Below, in pieces: positions 49,169-57,993 of a DNA stretch of 64,000 bases. The translations under genes were made by a program, and so were the position numbers. The DNA is from Tellurirhabdus rosea (GTDB taxonomy: Bacteria; Bacteroidota; Bacteroidia; Cytophagales; Spirosomataceae). Below the pieces are notes generated by a model that saw only the letters and a list, made by a program, of their open reading frames with translations, was not told where the DNA came from and did not search any database. The stretch is taken from NCBI RefSeq assembly GCF_026278345.1, contig NZ_CP111085.1, forward strand, positions 3,117,501 through 3,181,500. Reading direction: 5' to 3'. The number at the start of each line of letters is the position of its first letter. The stretch's first letter is position 1.

Positions 49169-49199
49169 CAAAATTACTACTTGATTGGTAGACTTGCAA
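49169..49199 (-). promoter_or_regulatory. Promoter of the S24-type regulator
   Basis: On the minus strand TTG (49199-49197) and TAATTTTG (49176-49169) are 20 nt apart, an exact fit to the Bacteroidota pattern, 47 bases before the start codon. Confidence 0.7.
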
Positions 49200-49271
49200 C
49201 ACATCTATTATAGTTTTTTGCCTGTATTTTTAAATCGGTAACTTACCCGGCCCGTTTCTGACCGTTTGGTA

Positions 49272-49934
49272 TCAGGGCAGACCCACAACACAAAGACTGT
49301 TGTAGGCGTCGACCAGCTCGCCGAAGCGGTTCCAGTCGCGGCGGGTGGCATCCGGGTATTTTTTGACGAACGTAGCACAGTCGCCGAACAGGTTTTCGTA
49401 GTGGTCCTGAATGTTGCCCCGCTTGACGACGAAGGACTCCGCGTCCCGTTTGACCACCACAAAACTGAGGTCTTTCGGGTCGGTGGCGATGGTGAAGTTG
49501 CCGAAGCTGAACTCCTGCGTCTGTTTCCAGCCCGAAGCGTCGAAGTAAAGCGCGAGCTTGCCCGTCGTTCGGCTCAGCCGCTCGGTCAGCAGCATTTTCC
49601 CGTTCCGGCGCGGGTGCGAAATTTTGTCGAAGTAAATGTACTGCCGTTCCCGGATCTGCGGGTTCAGCGACTCGTCCGCAAAGGGAATCCGCTGGGCGAT
49701 GGCCACGATGTTGTCGGCCTTGTAGGTCTGTTTTTTGCCGTCCGCCTGTTTGAAAATAACCTGCTGCGGAGCGTCGTTGAGCAGCATACCCACGCGCATC
49801 TTGCCGCGAATGGTATCGTTCTGGGTGGTGACAATGTAGCCGTCCGTCCAGGACGAAACGGCACCGAGGGGCGTGTACTGGGCGAACGAAGCGGCGCTCA
49901 GCAGCGAAAGCACGGCGGTCAGGAAGCGTTTCAT
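49272..49934 (-). CDS. Secreted protein of unknown function
   Basis: A 220-residue exported protein (signal peptide MKRFLTAVLSLLSAASFAQ). The mature part begins with GYIVTTQNDTIRGKMRVGMLLNDAPQQVIFKQADGKKQTYKADNIVAI, a beta-rich layout that occurs in many Bacteroidota exported proteins ('query' type with DTIxGK motifs). The C-terminal 70 residues are helical with two Cys (CATFVKKYP, LCVVGLP). I recognise no named family. The ATG at 49934 is set by the signal peptide. It lies between the S24-type regulator and the macroglobulin gene, all on the minus strand. Confidence 0.72.
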   Translation of the reverse strand: MKRFLTAVLSLLSAASFAQYTPLGAVSSWTDGYIVTTQNDTIRGKMRVGMLLNDAPQQVIFKQADGKKQTYKADNIVAIAQRIPFADESLNPQIRERQYIYFDKISHPRRNGKMLLTERLSRTTGKLALYFDASGWKQTQEFSFGNFTIATDPKDLSFVVVKRDAESFVVKRGNIQDHYENLFGDCATFVKKYPDATRRDWNRFGELVDAYNSLCVVGLP

Positions 49935-50021
49935 ACTCAATCGGTATTTGTTGTTCGGAAGACAAAGAAAAAGGGGAACGTCCGCCGGCCCGAACGTTCC
50001 CCCGATGAATTGTACTTTTTT

Positions 50022-53000
50022 TTAGTTCACCCGTAGTTTTCCGCCTCCCGAATAGCTTCGCAGACTGCCGTCGTACATGGCGTCTGCCGACACCGGACCG
50101 AGGGCAAACGTGCCCCGGGATACCACCCGCACGAGGTAGTAGAACGACTGCTCGGGGCCGCTGACGTCCGTAAAGAAATGAATCCGGTCGTCGCGCACGT
50201 CGAAATGGTCGGGTTTGGCCGCGTTCTGAATCCACGGCATTTCGCGGGGTTCGGTCAGGCGCGGATTTTCGATTTCAAAAGCCGCGGGCAGCATGTCGGT
50301 CACGACCACGTTCTTCACCGGCACGCCGTTTTCGGCCGCCAGCGTGATTTTGACCACCACCAGGTCATTCTGCCGGAACGAAGAAAGCGGCGCGCCGTTG
50401 CGGTCGAGAAACTGGCGGCGAACCCGCAAACCCGCATCTTCGTCGGTATACCCGCCCGTTGCACTGAGCCCTTCCGACTGCGTAAACCAGTACAGATTGC
50501 CGCTGCCTTTGGTCGCCAGCGTCAACGGGCGGCCCGCGATGCCGTTGGTGAGCCTGAGCGTCTGGCCGGTGAAATTGCCGATCGCCTTTCCGTTGGCGAG
50601 TACCGTTGCGGTAGCCGTGGAGGCGGCGGCCCGTTTTGCCAGTTTGCCGAGTGCCAGCACCGCATAGGCCGACTCCTGGGTGTTGAGGTACGACGTGCCG
50701 TTGAGCGCCTGCGACAGTCGCCGGGCTAGTGTCGGGATGGCGAGGTTGTCGGCATCGGTTTCCAGCAGCGTATTCAACACCAGCGCGAGGTTGCGGATGG
50801 GGGAGGCGTAGCTGCCGCCGGACTGCCGCCCCGTCGTCGGGTCGCTGTAGCTTTTCGGAATGATGGCCGAATACGAGCGGGTATCGCCGGTCAGGTAGAA
50901 GGCCGCCGCCAGCAGATACCGGCTGTCGGGCGTCAGTTTAGCCGTCTGGCTTTTGTAATAATTCATGGCCGGGCGGTTGGGCTGCCCGTTCAGTGCCAGC
51001 ACGTACAGGCCGTAAATGGAAGCGCGGCTGGGAAGCTTCTGCACCGAGTAGCCGCCCGTTTCTTCGTAAAAATAAACTTCTTCGGTGGCCGGCGTGCTGG
51101 TTTTCTTTTCCAGATAATCGGCCGCTTTGCTCATCACCGTCGGGCTGACCTCAAACCCGGCGCGGGCGGATTCGGCCAGAAAATGCAGGGCGTAGGCCGT
51201 GACCCAGGCATCTTCGCCCGTCGCGCCCGGCCACATGCCAAACCCGCCGTTGAACAGTTGCCGGGATTCGACGCTCCGGATGGCCGTCTGCACCGTAAAA
51301 TTCGGGTTCAGGTCACTTTCGCCCCGGCTGACAAAGTACGCGGGCTTGCCGATGGTCTTCGTCACTTCCGCAAAATACAGCTGCGGAAAAGCCTTCGAGA
51401 TGGTTTGCTCCAGACAGCCGTACGGGTAGCCCAGCAGGTCCGAGAGCGGCCGCGCCAGCTGAATCAGGGGCGAGCGGCTGACGACCAGTTCACTACGGAC
51501 CGTCGCCGGGATAAAGCTTGTCCGCAGGTCGATGGTCTGCGAACGGCCACCCGCCACGATGCCTGACTGGGCCGTTTTCAGCAGGGAAGTAACGGGGCGG
51601 ACAGTCAGGTCGGTCGTTTCGGTAAACGTTTCGTTCAGGCCGCGCACGGCTACGGTCACGCTGCCCGTTCCGATGGCCTCTTTGGCGCGGAGGCCGAAGG
51701 TGGCGCGGACTTCCCGACCCGCCGGAATCACCAGTTTCTGGGATGAACTCCCGGCGACCAGCGCCCCTTTGACGCTCAGGGCCGCCGTCACCGTCGCCGG
51801 GGCTTTGGTGGTGTTGCTGATGGTGACCGGCAGCGTCAGCGAGTCGTTAGGACTCAGGAAGCGCGGCACACCGGTGCTGATGACAATTGGGTCGGCGACC
51901 TTCATGTTTCGGGAGGCGGAGCCGAACGCCCGACCTTTGTACGCGACCGCCATAATGCGCAGATCACCCGAAAAGGGCGGAATGGCTATGTCGAAGGTCG
52001 CTTCGCCGCTGCCGTTGGCTTTCAGGATGCCCGACCAGAAGGTGACGAGCCGGACCCGGCCGTTGCTCAGCGGATTAATGCGTTTGCCGAGATTGTACCC
52101 GTCGCCGCCGAACGACGAGGCCCCGGTCAGCGACAATTCCGGAAACAGGAAGCCGTACAGATCGTGGCTGGTGATTTCCAGCGCCTTTTTCTGGTAAAAA
52201 TACCCGTGAATGTCGGGCGTCTGGAAATTCTTCAGTTGCAGAATGCCTTCGTCCACCACCGCCACGGTCAGTTCGGCGTTGGCGGCGGTTTTGACGGTGA
52301 TGCGCTGCCGGGTTTTCGAGCGGGAAGCTTCGACGGTCGTCAGCTGCACCGGAATCCGGGTGTCATTGTCCGTCACGCTGACCGACGAAAAGCCGTGCGC
52401 CACCGTCAGCGGCAGAGTAGAATTGTCGAGCGGGCGGATGAGCGTGGCCGTCACATAGACGTTCGGCAGGTGGCCTTCTTCCAGCGAAAAACTCAGTTCG
52501 GCGGACTTGTTCTGGGTTTCCACGACCTGCGTTTCCAGCACCCTGTTACGTTCGAGCGTCACGAGGAGGCGACCGTCGAACGGCGTTTTGAACAGCACTT
52601 TGGCCTTGTCTCCGACCTCGTAAGCCGGTTTGTCGAAGGTCATCAGAACCTGCCCTTCCGTGCTGACCTCAAACGACGAACTCTGCGTACTGCCGTAGCC
52701 GTAGGCATAGAACTCGACGGGCGTGTACGACTCGCTGCCCGGTTTCCGCACGCGGACTTCGTATTCGCCGGAAACCGTCGGCGCGTACCGGACCTGGCCG
52801 CGGCCGTCGCCCAGTTTCAGGGTATTCGTGTAAACGACCTTTTCCCGTTTTTTGGAGATGTACCGCAACTGCTCGTATTTTTTCTCAATGACGGTCTGGT
52901 AGTCGAACCGCACGATTTCGACCAGCGTCTGCGCACCCGGCTGGAGAACCCCGCTGCGGTTCAGGGCCACGATGTCGATCGGCAGCGGCGCGTTGGTGCC

Positions 53001-55448
53001 CACGTAGCGGTCGGCCATTCTGAGGCCGTAAAAGGTTTCCTGCGTAAAAACGGCGAACCGGTTCAGGCGGTTGACCGGGCGGCTGTTTTCGTCAAAAATA
53101 GTGGTGTAAATTTTTCCTTCCAGAACGCCCATGTCGCGGTAGGCGGGGGGCACGGCAAAGCGTTCGACGGCCTGCCCGGCTTCGTTGGTGACGCCCTGCC
53201 GCAGGTCTTTCTCGAACGACGCATTGTTCTGAATGGAAAATGTGTACTCCGGAAACGTCGGGGCCGAAAATACCTTCCGGGCCAGCTGCCATTCGATCTC
53301 GTAGGTCCGGTTGGCGGCGGGCGGGCCGAAGAGATTGGTCGCCGTCGCCGTCAGCGTCACTGTCTGGCCGGGGCGGAAGGCCGTCGGGCCCGTTACGGCG
53401 TCCACTTTGAGGCGGTCCGGGATAAACTCTTCCACGCTCACGTTGCGAGAGGCCAGCAGAACCTCGTTGGCGTTGTACACTTCGAGCCCATAGGTTCCGG
53501 TCACGGCGGCGGCATCAATGGGAATGTCGGTGGCTACCGCGCCTTCGTCGTTGGTCCGTTGCCGCAGAATCCGGTACTCCCGGCCGTTGGGGGCAACCAC
53601 CCGGATTTTCAGCGGAATCTCGCCCACGCTCTGCCACCCGGCACTCCGGACGACGGTGTTGAGGTGAATGGTTTCGCCGGGGCGGTAAATGTCCCGGTCG
53701 CCGTAAATCAGCGCGTCGAAACCCGAGGGATTGTCGCGTTTGCCTTCTACTTCAAAGCGGGAGGTCTCAACCCGGCTGTCGTCGAGCGCCAAATAATTGA
53801 AATCGGCGTCGGTTTTGGCCGTCACCAGGGCGATTCCGGTGCTGTTGCGGCTTCCGCCGGGCAGACTGGCCGGGAGGTTTTCGAAATGCGCCACGCCGTT
53901 CCCGTCCGTTTTGAGCGTTGCCACGGCCTGGTTGCTGCCGCTCACGACCGTCACGTCTACGCCCGCCAGCGGCTCGGCCGTCCGGATGGAGTTGGCGAAG
54001 ACCCAGACCTCATTTGCCGACTGTTTGGCAATCAGGCCGATATCCGAGACCGAAATCAGTTTGGTGGCCTTCGTGTACAGTTGTTCTTTGGAGCCGACCG
54101 TCACCAGATACACGCCGCGAAACCGGTTGTCGGACTCCGGCAGGGCCAGATTCAGGGCCGCGACGCCGCGCACCTTCGGCAGGTCGGCCGTGGCCACGGT
54201 TTTGTCGACGAGCACATCGCTGTACCGCTGGTCTTCGTCGTCGGTATCGGTAAAAAGGCCCGTTTGCTGCCACTCGCCGTCGATTTCGCCGTACTCCTCG
54301 TAGCGGCCCGATTTCAGGTAATGAAGGATATTGTTCTCGTATACCTTCGCCACTTTGACGGTCACTTCCGGCACATTCACGATCTGGACGCCGACGTTCC
54401 GGCTGCCTTTGGCCGAGAGGTACTGCGCCCGTTTGTTGACGAACGAGATACCGGCGGGCATTTTTCCGAAAAACAGGTCTTTGCTGACGGGCTCTTCCAG
54501 CCGCGCGCCCAGCACGCCCTGCACGCGGTCGGTCAGTGTGAGCACGTAGGTGTCGGTTTCGTTGAAAGCCCCGCGGATGAGAAAGCCGTTTTCGGTCAGT
54601 TCCGTCCGGACCTCCACGGCGGGTTCGAGGGTAAAATACTGGGCCAGTTCCTGCGGTTTCAGTTCCTGGGTCGTGATGACGCGGACTGTGCCTTCGTTGT
54701 TGTCAAAACCCGTGCGCACGTCCACCACGTCGAGGCGATTGGCGGGTGGGAGGGCCACTTTATGTTCGAGCGCTTCGGAGGTCACGTAGGCCGTGTTCGG
54801 CACTTTCAGGCCTTTTTCGAGCCGGACGGTCAGTGGCTGTTCGGCCGGGCCTGCCGGAGCGCCCGCCAGCGTGACCGGAATCTGTTCGGCGGGCTGAACG
54901 GCGGCTACCTGCGCGCTGAGCGGCTTTTCGTCTTCCGTACGGACGTTGAGCAGGTTGGTGACCTCGCCGCTGCTGACCGGATAATTGAACGTGAGCCGGC
55001 CTTTGGCCACGGGCTTGCCGCCTTCGCCCCGCGTCCACCAGAGTTCCGTTTCCGAAAGCTGAAGGTAGGGCGTATGAAACGCGATGGGTTCGGCATCGAC
55101 CGCCGGTTTTTCGCCGTCGAGGTGGCTCGTCAGGGCTTCGGTCAGTTCGGCTTTGTAGCTGGTGGCGGGCCGCAGGGTCGTGGCCGGAGAAAAGACCAGT
55201 TCGTTTTCGTCCACCCAGCGAAATTTGCCCGGAATGGCCGGTTCGAAACGGACGTACTGCGTGGAATCCCAGACGCCGATTTTTGTTTGGGAAACTAAAT
55301 CTTTATTGAAGGTAAAAATTAGATTCTGCGTCCGGGCGACTTCCTCGTCGAAGTTTTTGCCGGAAATCTGAACGGAATTTAGGCGGGAACAGGTGGTGAG
55401 CAGGGTGGCCAGCAGTAAAGCCAGCCCCGGGCGGAGGAAGGATTTCAT
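50022..55448 (-). CDS. Alpha-2-macroglobulin lipoprotein with thioester
   Basis: An 1808-residue bacterial A2M. A lipobox at LLATLLTTC anchors it to a membrane. A series of MG domains covers about residues 50-1100; IDVTVVSGSNQAVATLKTDGNGVAHF is one of the carbohydrate-like repeats, and VFYWDRDIYRPGETIHLNTV-like sequence (here IYGDRDIYRPGETIHL) is a hallmark of the MG3/BRD part. The thioester is YGCLEQ with Cys1345, then the helical TED domain, and a C-terminal receptor-like domain. It probably traps proteases in the periplasm. Usually pbpC follows; here it does not. The ATG at 55448 fits the lipoprotein signal. Confidence 0.92.
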   Translation of the reverse strand: MKSFLRPGLALLLATLLTTCSRLNSVQISGKNFDEEVARTQNLIFTFNKDLVSQTKIGVWDSTQYVRFEPAIPGKFRWVDENELVFSPATTLRPATSYKAELTEALTSHLDGEKPAVDAEPIAFHTPYLQLSETELWWTRGEGGKPVAKGRLTFNYPVSSGEVTNLLNVRTEDEKPLSAQVAAVQPAEQIPVTLAGAPAGPAEQPLTVRLEKGLKVPNTAYVTSEALEHKVALPPANRLDVVDVRTGFDNNEGTVRVITTQELKPQELAQYFTLEPAVEVRTELTENGFLIRGAFNETDTYVLTLTDRVQGVLGARLEEPVSKDLFFGKMPAGISFVNKRAQYLSAKGSRNVGVQIVNVPEVTVKVAKVYENNILHYLKSGRYEEYGEIDGEWQQTGLFTDTDDEDQRYSDVLVDKTVATADLPKVRGVAALNLALPESDNRFRGVYLVTVGSKEQLYTKATKLISVSDIGLIAKQSANEVWVFANSIRTAEPLAGVDVTVVSGSNQAVATLKTDGNGVAHFENLPASLPGGSRNSTGIALVTAKTDADFNYLALDDSRVETSRFEVEGKRDNPSGFDALIYGDRDIYRPGETIHLNTVVRSAGWQSVGEIPLKIRVVAPNGREYRILRQRTNDEGAVATDIPIDAAAVTGTYGLEVYNANEVLLASRNVSVEEFIPDRLKVDAVTGPTAFRPGQTVTLTATATNLFGPPAANRTYEIEWQLARKVFSAPTFPEYTFSIQNNASFEKDLRQGVTNEAGQAVERFAVPPAYRDMGVLEGKIYTTIFDENSRPVNRLNRFAVFTQETFYGLRMADRYVGTNAPLPIDIVALNRSGVLQPGAQTLVEIVRFDYQTVIEKKYEQLRYISKKREKVVYTNTLKLGDGRGQVRYAPTVSGEYEVRVRKPGSESYTPVEFYAYGYGSTQSSSFEVSTEGQVLMTFDKPAYEVGDKAKVLFKTPFDGRLLVTLERNRVLETQVVETQNKSAELSFSLEEGHLPNVYVTATLIRPLDNSTLPLTVAHGFSSVSVTDNDTRIPVQLTTVEASRSKTRQRITVKTAANAELTVAVVDEGILQLKNFQTPDIHGYFYQKKALEITSHDLYGFLFPELSLTGASSFGGDGYNLGKRINPLSNGRVRLVTFWSGILKANGSGEATFDIAIPPFSGDLRIMAVAYKGRAFGSASRNMKVADPIVISTGVPRFLSPNDSLTLPVTISNTTKAPATVTAALSVKGALVAGSSSQKLVIPAGREVRATFGLRAKEAIGTGSVTVAVRGLNETFTETTDLTVRPVTSLLKTAQSGIVAGGRSQTIDLRTSFIPATVRSELVVSRSPLIQLARPLSDLLGYPYGCLEQTISKAFPQLYFAEVTKTIGKPAYFVSRGESDLNPNFTVQTAIRSVESRQLFNGGFGMWPGATGEDAWVTAYALHFLAESARAGFEVSPTVMSKAADYLEKKTSTPATEEVYFYEETGGYSVQKLPSRASIYGLYVLALNGQPNRPAMNYYKSQTAKLTPDSRYLLAAAFYLTGDTRSYSAIIPKSYSDPTTGRQSGGSYASPIRNLALVLNTLLETDADNLAIPTLARRLSQALNGTSYLNTQESAYAVLALGKLAKRAAASTATATVLANGKAIGNFTGQTLRLTNGIAGRPLTLATKGSGNLYWFTQSEGLSATGGYTDEDAGLRVRRQFLDRNGAPLSSFRQNDLVVVKITLAAENGVPVKNVVVTDMLPAAFEIENPRLTEPREMPWIQNAAKPDHFDVRDDRIHFFTDVSGPEQSFYYLVRVVSRGTFALGPVSADAMYDGSLRSYSGGGKLRVN

Positions 55449-55531
55449 GGGTACGGTTGGTTGCGAAAAAACAACGTGGAAAGGTGCAAAAAAATGCAGG
55501 GTTTTCCGCAGGGCCGGGGTGGGTTTTATTA

Positions 55532-55596
55532 ACCGCAAAGACGCGGCAGTCAGGCTTAATTTCCGAGAGGTAAGCAAAACCGGGCGTCTTTGCGGT
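55532..55596. repeat. 13-bp inverted repeat ACCGCAAAGACGC
   Basis: ACCGCAAAGACGC (55532-55544) pairs exactly with 55584-55596 over a 39-nt loop. This word is a common intergenic repeat in other bacterial groups. It lies between the macroglobulin start and the DUF4440 stop. Confidence 0.85.
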
Positions 55597-55602
55597 CGGG
55601 GC

Positions 55603-56043
55603 TTAGCGCAGTGCGGTCAGTTGCAGGGACGCCACTTTCCAGGCATTGTTCTGTTTAACGCAAACCAGCGTAAAAAACGAGGTCGCATCGAACCCGTTGC
55701 CCTGAAGGTTGCCTTTGGTTTTCCAGTTGCCCGTCACCACGGCGGTGTTGTCGTTGTACGTACGGGTGTTGGTCCCCGAGACGGCACCTGTGTCAAAAAC
55801 GATGTAACCGCCGCCGAGTGCCTGGGTCAGCAGGTCCCGGTCAGCCGTCTGTCCGTCGTAGTTGATAATGAGAAAATCGGAAGTGGACACCTTGCCGAAC
55901 AGATTGCTGTCTTCGTTGAGCATGGCCGTGAAAAACGCATTGGAACAATTGGCGGCCGACTGCGTCGGGTCAGCCGGAGTGGTCTGGCCCGTAGCCGACA
56001 AGGCAGTAAGGGCAAAAAGAGCGGAAACAAAGAAACCTTTCAT
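55603..56043 (-). CDS. Secreted DUF4440 / SnoaL-like protein
   Basis: A 146-residue NTF2-fold protein behind a signal peptide (MKGFFVSALFALTALSATGQ). The core is CSNAFFTAMLNEDSNLFGKVSTSDFLIINYDGQTADRDLLTQAL and VVTGNWKTKG, with the closing AWKVASLQLTALR. DUF4440 proteins are small-molecule-binding or protein-binding folds without a single activity. The ATG at 56043 is set by the signal peptide; an upstream frame of 26 codons is not needed. It lies upstream of the macroglobulin gene on the same strand with an inverted repeat between. Confidence 0.85.
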   Translation of the reverse strand: MKGFFVSALFALTALSATGQTTPADPTQSAANCSNAFFTAMLNEDSNLFGKVSTSDFLIINYDGQTADRDLLTQALGGGYIVFDTGAVSGTNTRTYNDNTAVVTGNWKTKGNLQGNGFDATSFFTLVCVKQNNAWKVASLQLTALR

Positions 56044-56205
56044 GGAGACTGTAGCTTGGTTCAAACTTTGTATGAATAACACAAAAGGCCGCAAACTGAG
56101 AAAAAGCGAAAACCAAGTCAACTAATTATTGAAAAATTTACATTAATTAATTATTGTACCAGTTTTCATGGCGGCATAAGTTACCATTTCTCAATAATGC
56201 AATCT

Positions 56206-56241
56206 TTAAGACATAGCCTGTCCGATAAATCGGTGTCTTAA
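56206..56241. other. Nested palindrome upstream of the GT-C gene
   Basis: TTAAGACA pairs with TGTCTTAA (8 bp) around an inner CCGAT / ATCGG stem. It lies 50 bases before the GT-C start. It could be an operator or leader hairpin; nothing else is visible in the 247-base spacer except AT-rich DNA. Confidence 0.35.
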
Positions 56242-56290
56242 GCAACGCCCGAGTACCTGAATACGAAATCCGTAACTTGATAAGTACCTT

Positions 56291-57859
56291 ATGTTAAGTC
56301 GCAGCACTGCGTACGATCCTCTGTCGATCGACAGGCGGTTGTCCTCCGTATCGTTTTACACCTACCTGTTACTGCTGTCCCTGTGCGGGGGGCTTGTCGC
56401 TTCGCTTTACCTGAAAGGAGGGCATTTGTGGCTGGACGAAATTTTCAGTCTGTTTCTGATTCAGGACCCGTCGCTGGGGCACATGAACGAAGCCGTTTTT
56501 GCGGGCGTCGAGACCAGCCCGCCGCTTTTTTATTTCCTCTACTGGGCACTGGGGCATTATGTAAGCCCGGACCCGTTGTTTCTCAAGGCGGTTTCAATTG
56601 GATTCTTTCTGGCGTCAATCGTCATCCTGTTCGTTTACACGAACCAGTTGATCCGAAATTCGGCGCTTAATTTTCTGCTGTTTATAACCGTCCTCTGTTT
56701 TACGGATCTGGATTTTCTGAGTTCGTGCCAGATTCGTCCTTATTCGGTTAATCTGTTGCTGAGCTGCGTGCATTTCATCATTATTCACCAGCTCATCAGC
56801 CAGCCCGCCAAGCCCGCGCTGCTGCTCGTGCAGATGCTCACCGGACTGTGTCTTGTTTTTATCCAGAATATCGGGCTGCTGACGATTTCGATTCCGGCCT
56901 GCCTTTTCATTGGCCTTTTCTGGTGGTCCGGGCGGAAGGAGTACCTGTTTCCCATCCTGTCCATGCTGATGGTTTTTGCCGGCTGGGCGCTGATCTGGTA
57001 TGACGGCTTTCTGATCCAGGCGAGTCTGGAACGGCTGAACACCGCAGACAGCCGACAGTCGTTTGCGTCCAGTTTCCAGGTGCTTGGCGCCCTGATTCCT
57101 ACCGTCACCCGCCTGGAAGGAAACTCGCCCTGGATTGCCGGTCTCCGGGTTTTTCTGATGACGGGCATCCTGTTTTACATCCTTATCAAGCAGTTCAATT
57201 TTCAGAAACTGACGAAAGACCCGGTTTTTGGCTTTTACTTTCTCTCCGGCTTTATCTTTATCCTGACAATCCTGCTGGTTGTTCTGGCAAATGCCCTGTC
57301 CATTGCGGTGCTGAGCGCCGATTCCCTGTGGCCTGTCCACCTGCTGGTGATTTTCCAGATCGTTTACGCCGTGCACTTTTTCCGGCGGCATTTCAGAATC
57401 GATACGCGGTACACCTTTTACGTGGTTATTTATACGCTGCTGCTTTCATTTTATCTTTTCAACAAGAACATCAACTACGGACTTCAGGCAAAATCAAGCC
57501 TGACCGCCGTTACCAAAGGACTGGGCAGCTACCCGGTGCTGTGCGAGTCGATGGATACTTTTCTGCCGATTGCCCAGCATAACCTCGGCGATGTCAGGCT
57601 TCTGCTGAACCAGCGGTCGCCGGTGGTGGGCAAAAAAGCCCTGCACAAAAGGCTGCAATTGTTTTACAGGAAGTATCCTGCCAAAGTGGTGGTACTCCCG
57701 GAAGAGATCACCAGCCGGACGTACGGGCACTTCTACGTGCTGGATGAAGCGTCGGCCCAGCAGTTCGAAAGCCTGACCGCAAAAGGCAAGTTCAGAATCA
57801 CCCGGGTGCAGCCCACCGAGTTCAAGGACGTGCGGCTGCTGGAGTGCGTCTACAACTAG
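56291..57859 (+). CDS. GT-C fold membrane glycosyltransferase (GT39/ArnT-like)
   Basis: A 522-residue membrane protein with roughly ten helices. The first extracytoplasmic loop has LWLDEIFSLF, the acidic motif of GT-C enzymes, followed by ETSPPLFYFLYWALG and SCQIRPYSVNLLLS. A soluble C-terminal part of about 120 residues (GLGSYPVLCESMDTFLPIAQHNLGD onward) faces the periplasm. It resembles the PMT/ArnT superfamily that takes sugars from polyprenyl phosphates; the DPM1-like gene at 8895 would make such donors, but there is no direct link. A terminator follows. Confidence 0.78.
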   Translation: MLSRSTAYDPLSIDRRLSSVSFYTYLLLLSLCGGLVASLYLKGGHLWLDEIFSLFLIQDPSLGHMNEAVFAGVETSPPLFYFLYWALGHYVSPDPLFLKAVSIGFFLASIVILFVYTNQLIRNSALNFLLFITVLCFTDLDFLSSCQIRPYSVNLLLSCVHFIIIHQLISQPAKPALLLVQMLTGLCLVFIQNIGLLTISIPACLFIGLFWWSGRKEYLFPILSMLMVFAGWALIWYDGFLIQASLERLNTADSRQSFASSFQVLGALIPTVTRLEGNSPWIAGLRVFLMTGILFYILIKQFNFQKLTKDPVFGFYFLSGFIFILTILLVVLANALSIAVLSADSLWPVHLLVIFQIVYAVHFFRRHFRIDTRYTFYVVIYTLLLSFYLFNKNINYGLQAKSSLTAVTKGLGSYPVLCESMDTFLPIAQHNLGDVRLLLNQRSPVVGKKALHKRLQLFYRKYPAKVVVLPEEITSRTYGHFYVLDEASAQQFESLTAKGKFRITRVQPTEFKDVRLLECVYN

Positions 57860-57871
57860 GGGGCAACAATA

Positions 57872-57911
57872 AAGCCGACCGCGAATCCGCAGTCGGCTTA
57901 TACTATTTTTG
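57872..57911 (+). terminator. Probable terminator
   Basis: AAGCCGAC pairs with GTCGGCTT over a 12-nt loop; a T-rich stretch (TTATACTATTTTT) follows. It is 13 bases after the GT-C gene. Confidence 0.7.
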
Positions 57912-57993
57912 GTCTTTAGTTCAGAAGTATGTCCTGTAGGGGCAGCTTGACAAACCGCGGCGGTGAACAGGCCCCGGCGTCCCGCTGTCTCCC

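Noticed and set aside
52164-55298. A 1044-codon plus-strand open frame opposite the macroglobulin gene
   Set aside because: Shadow frame caused by high GC and lack of stops on the antisense; no recognisable domain, while the minus strand encodes a complete A2M.
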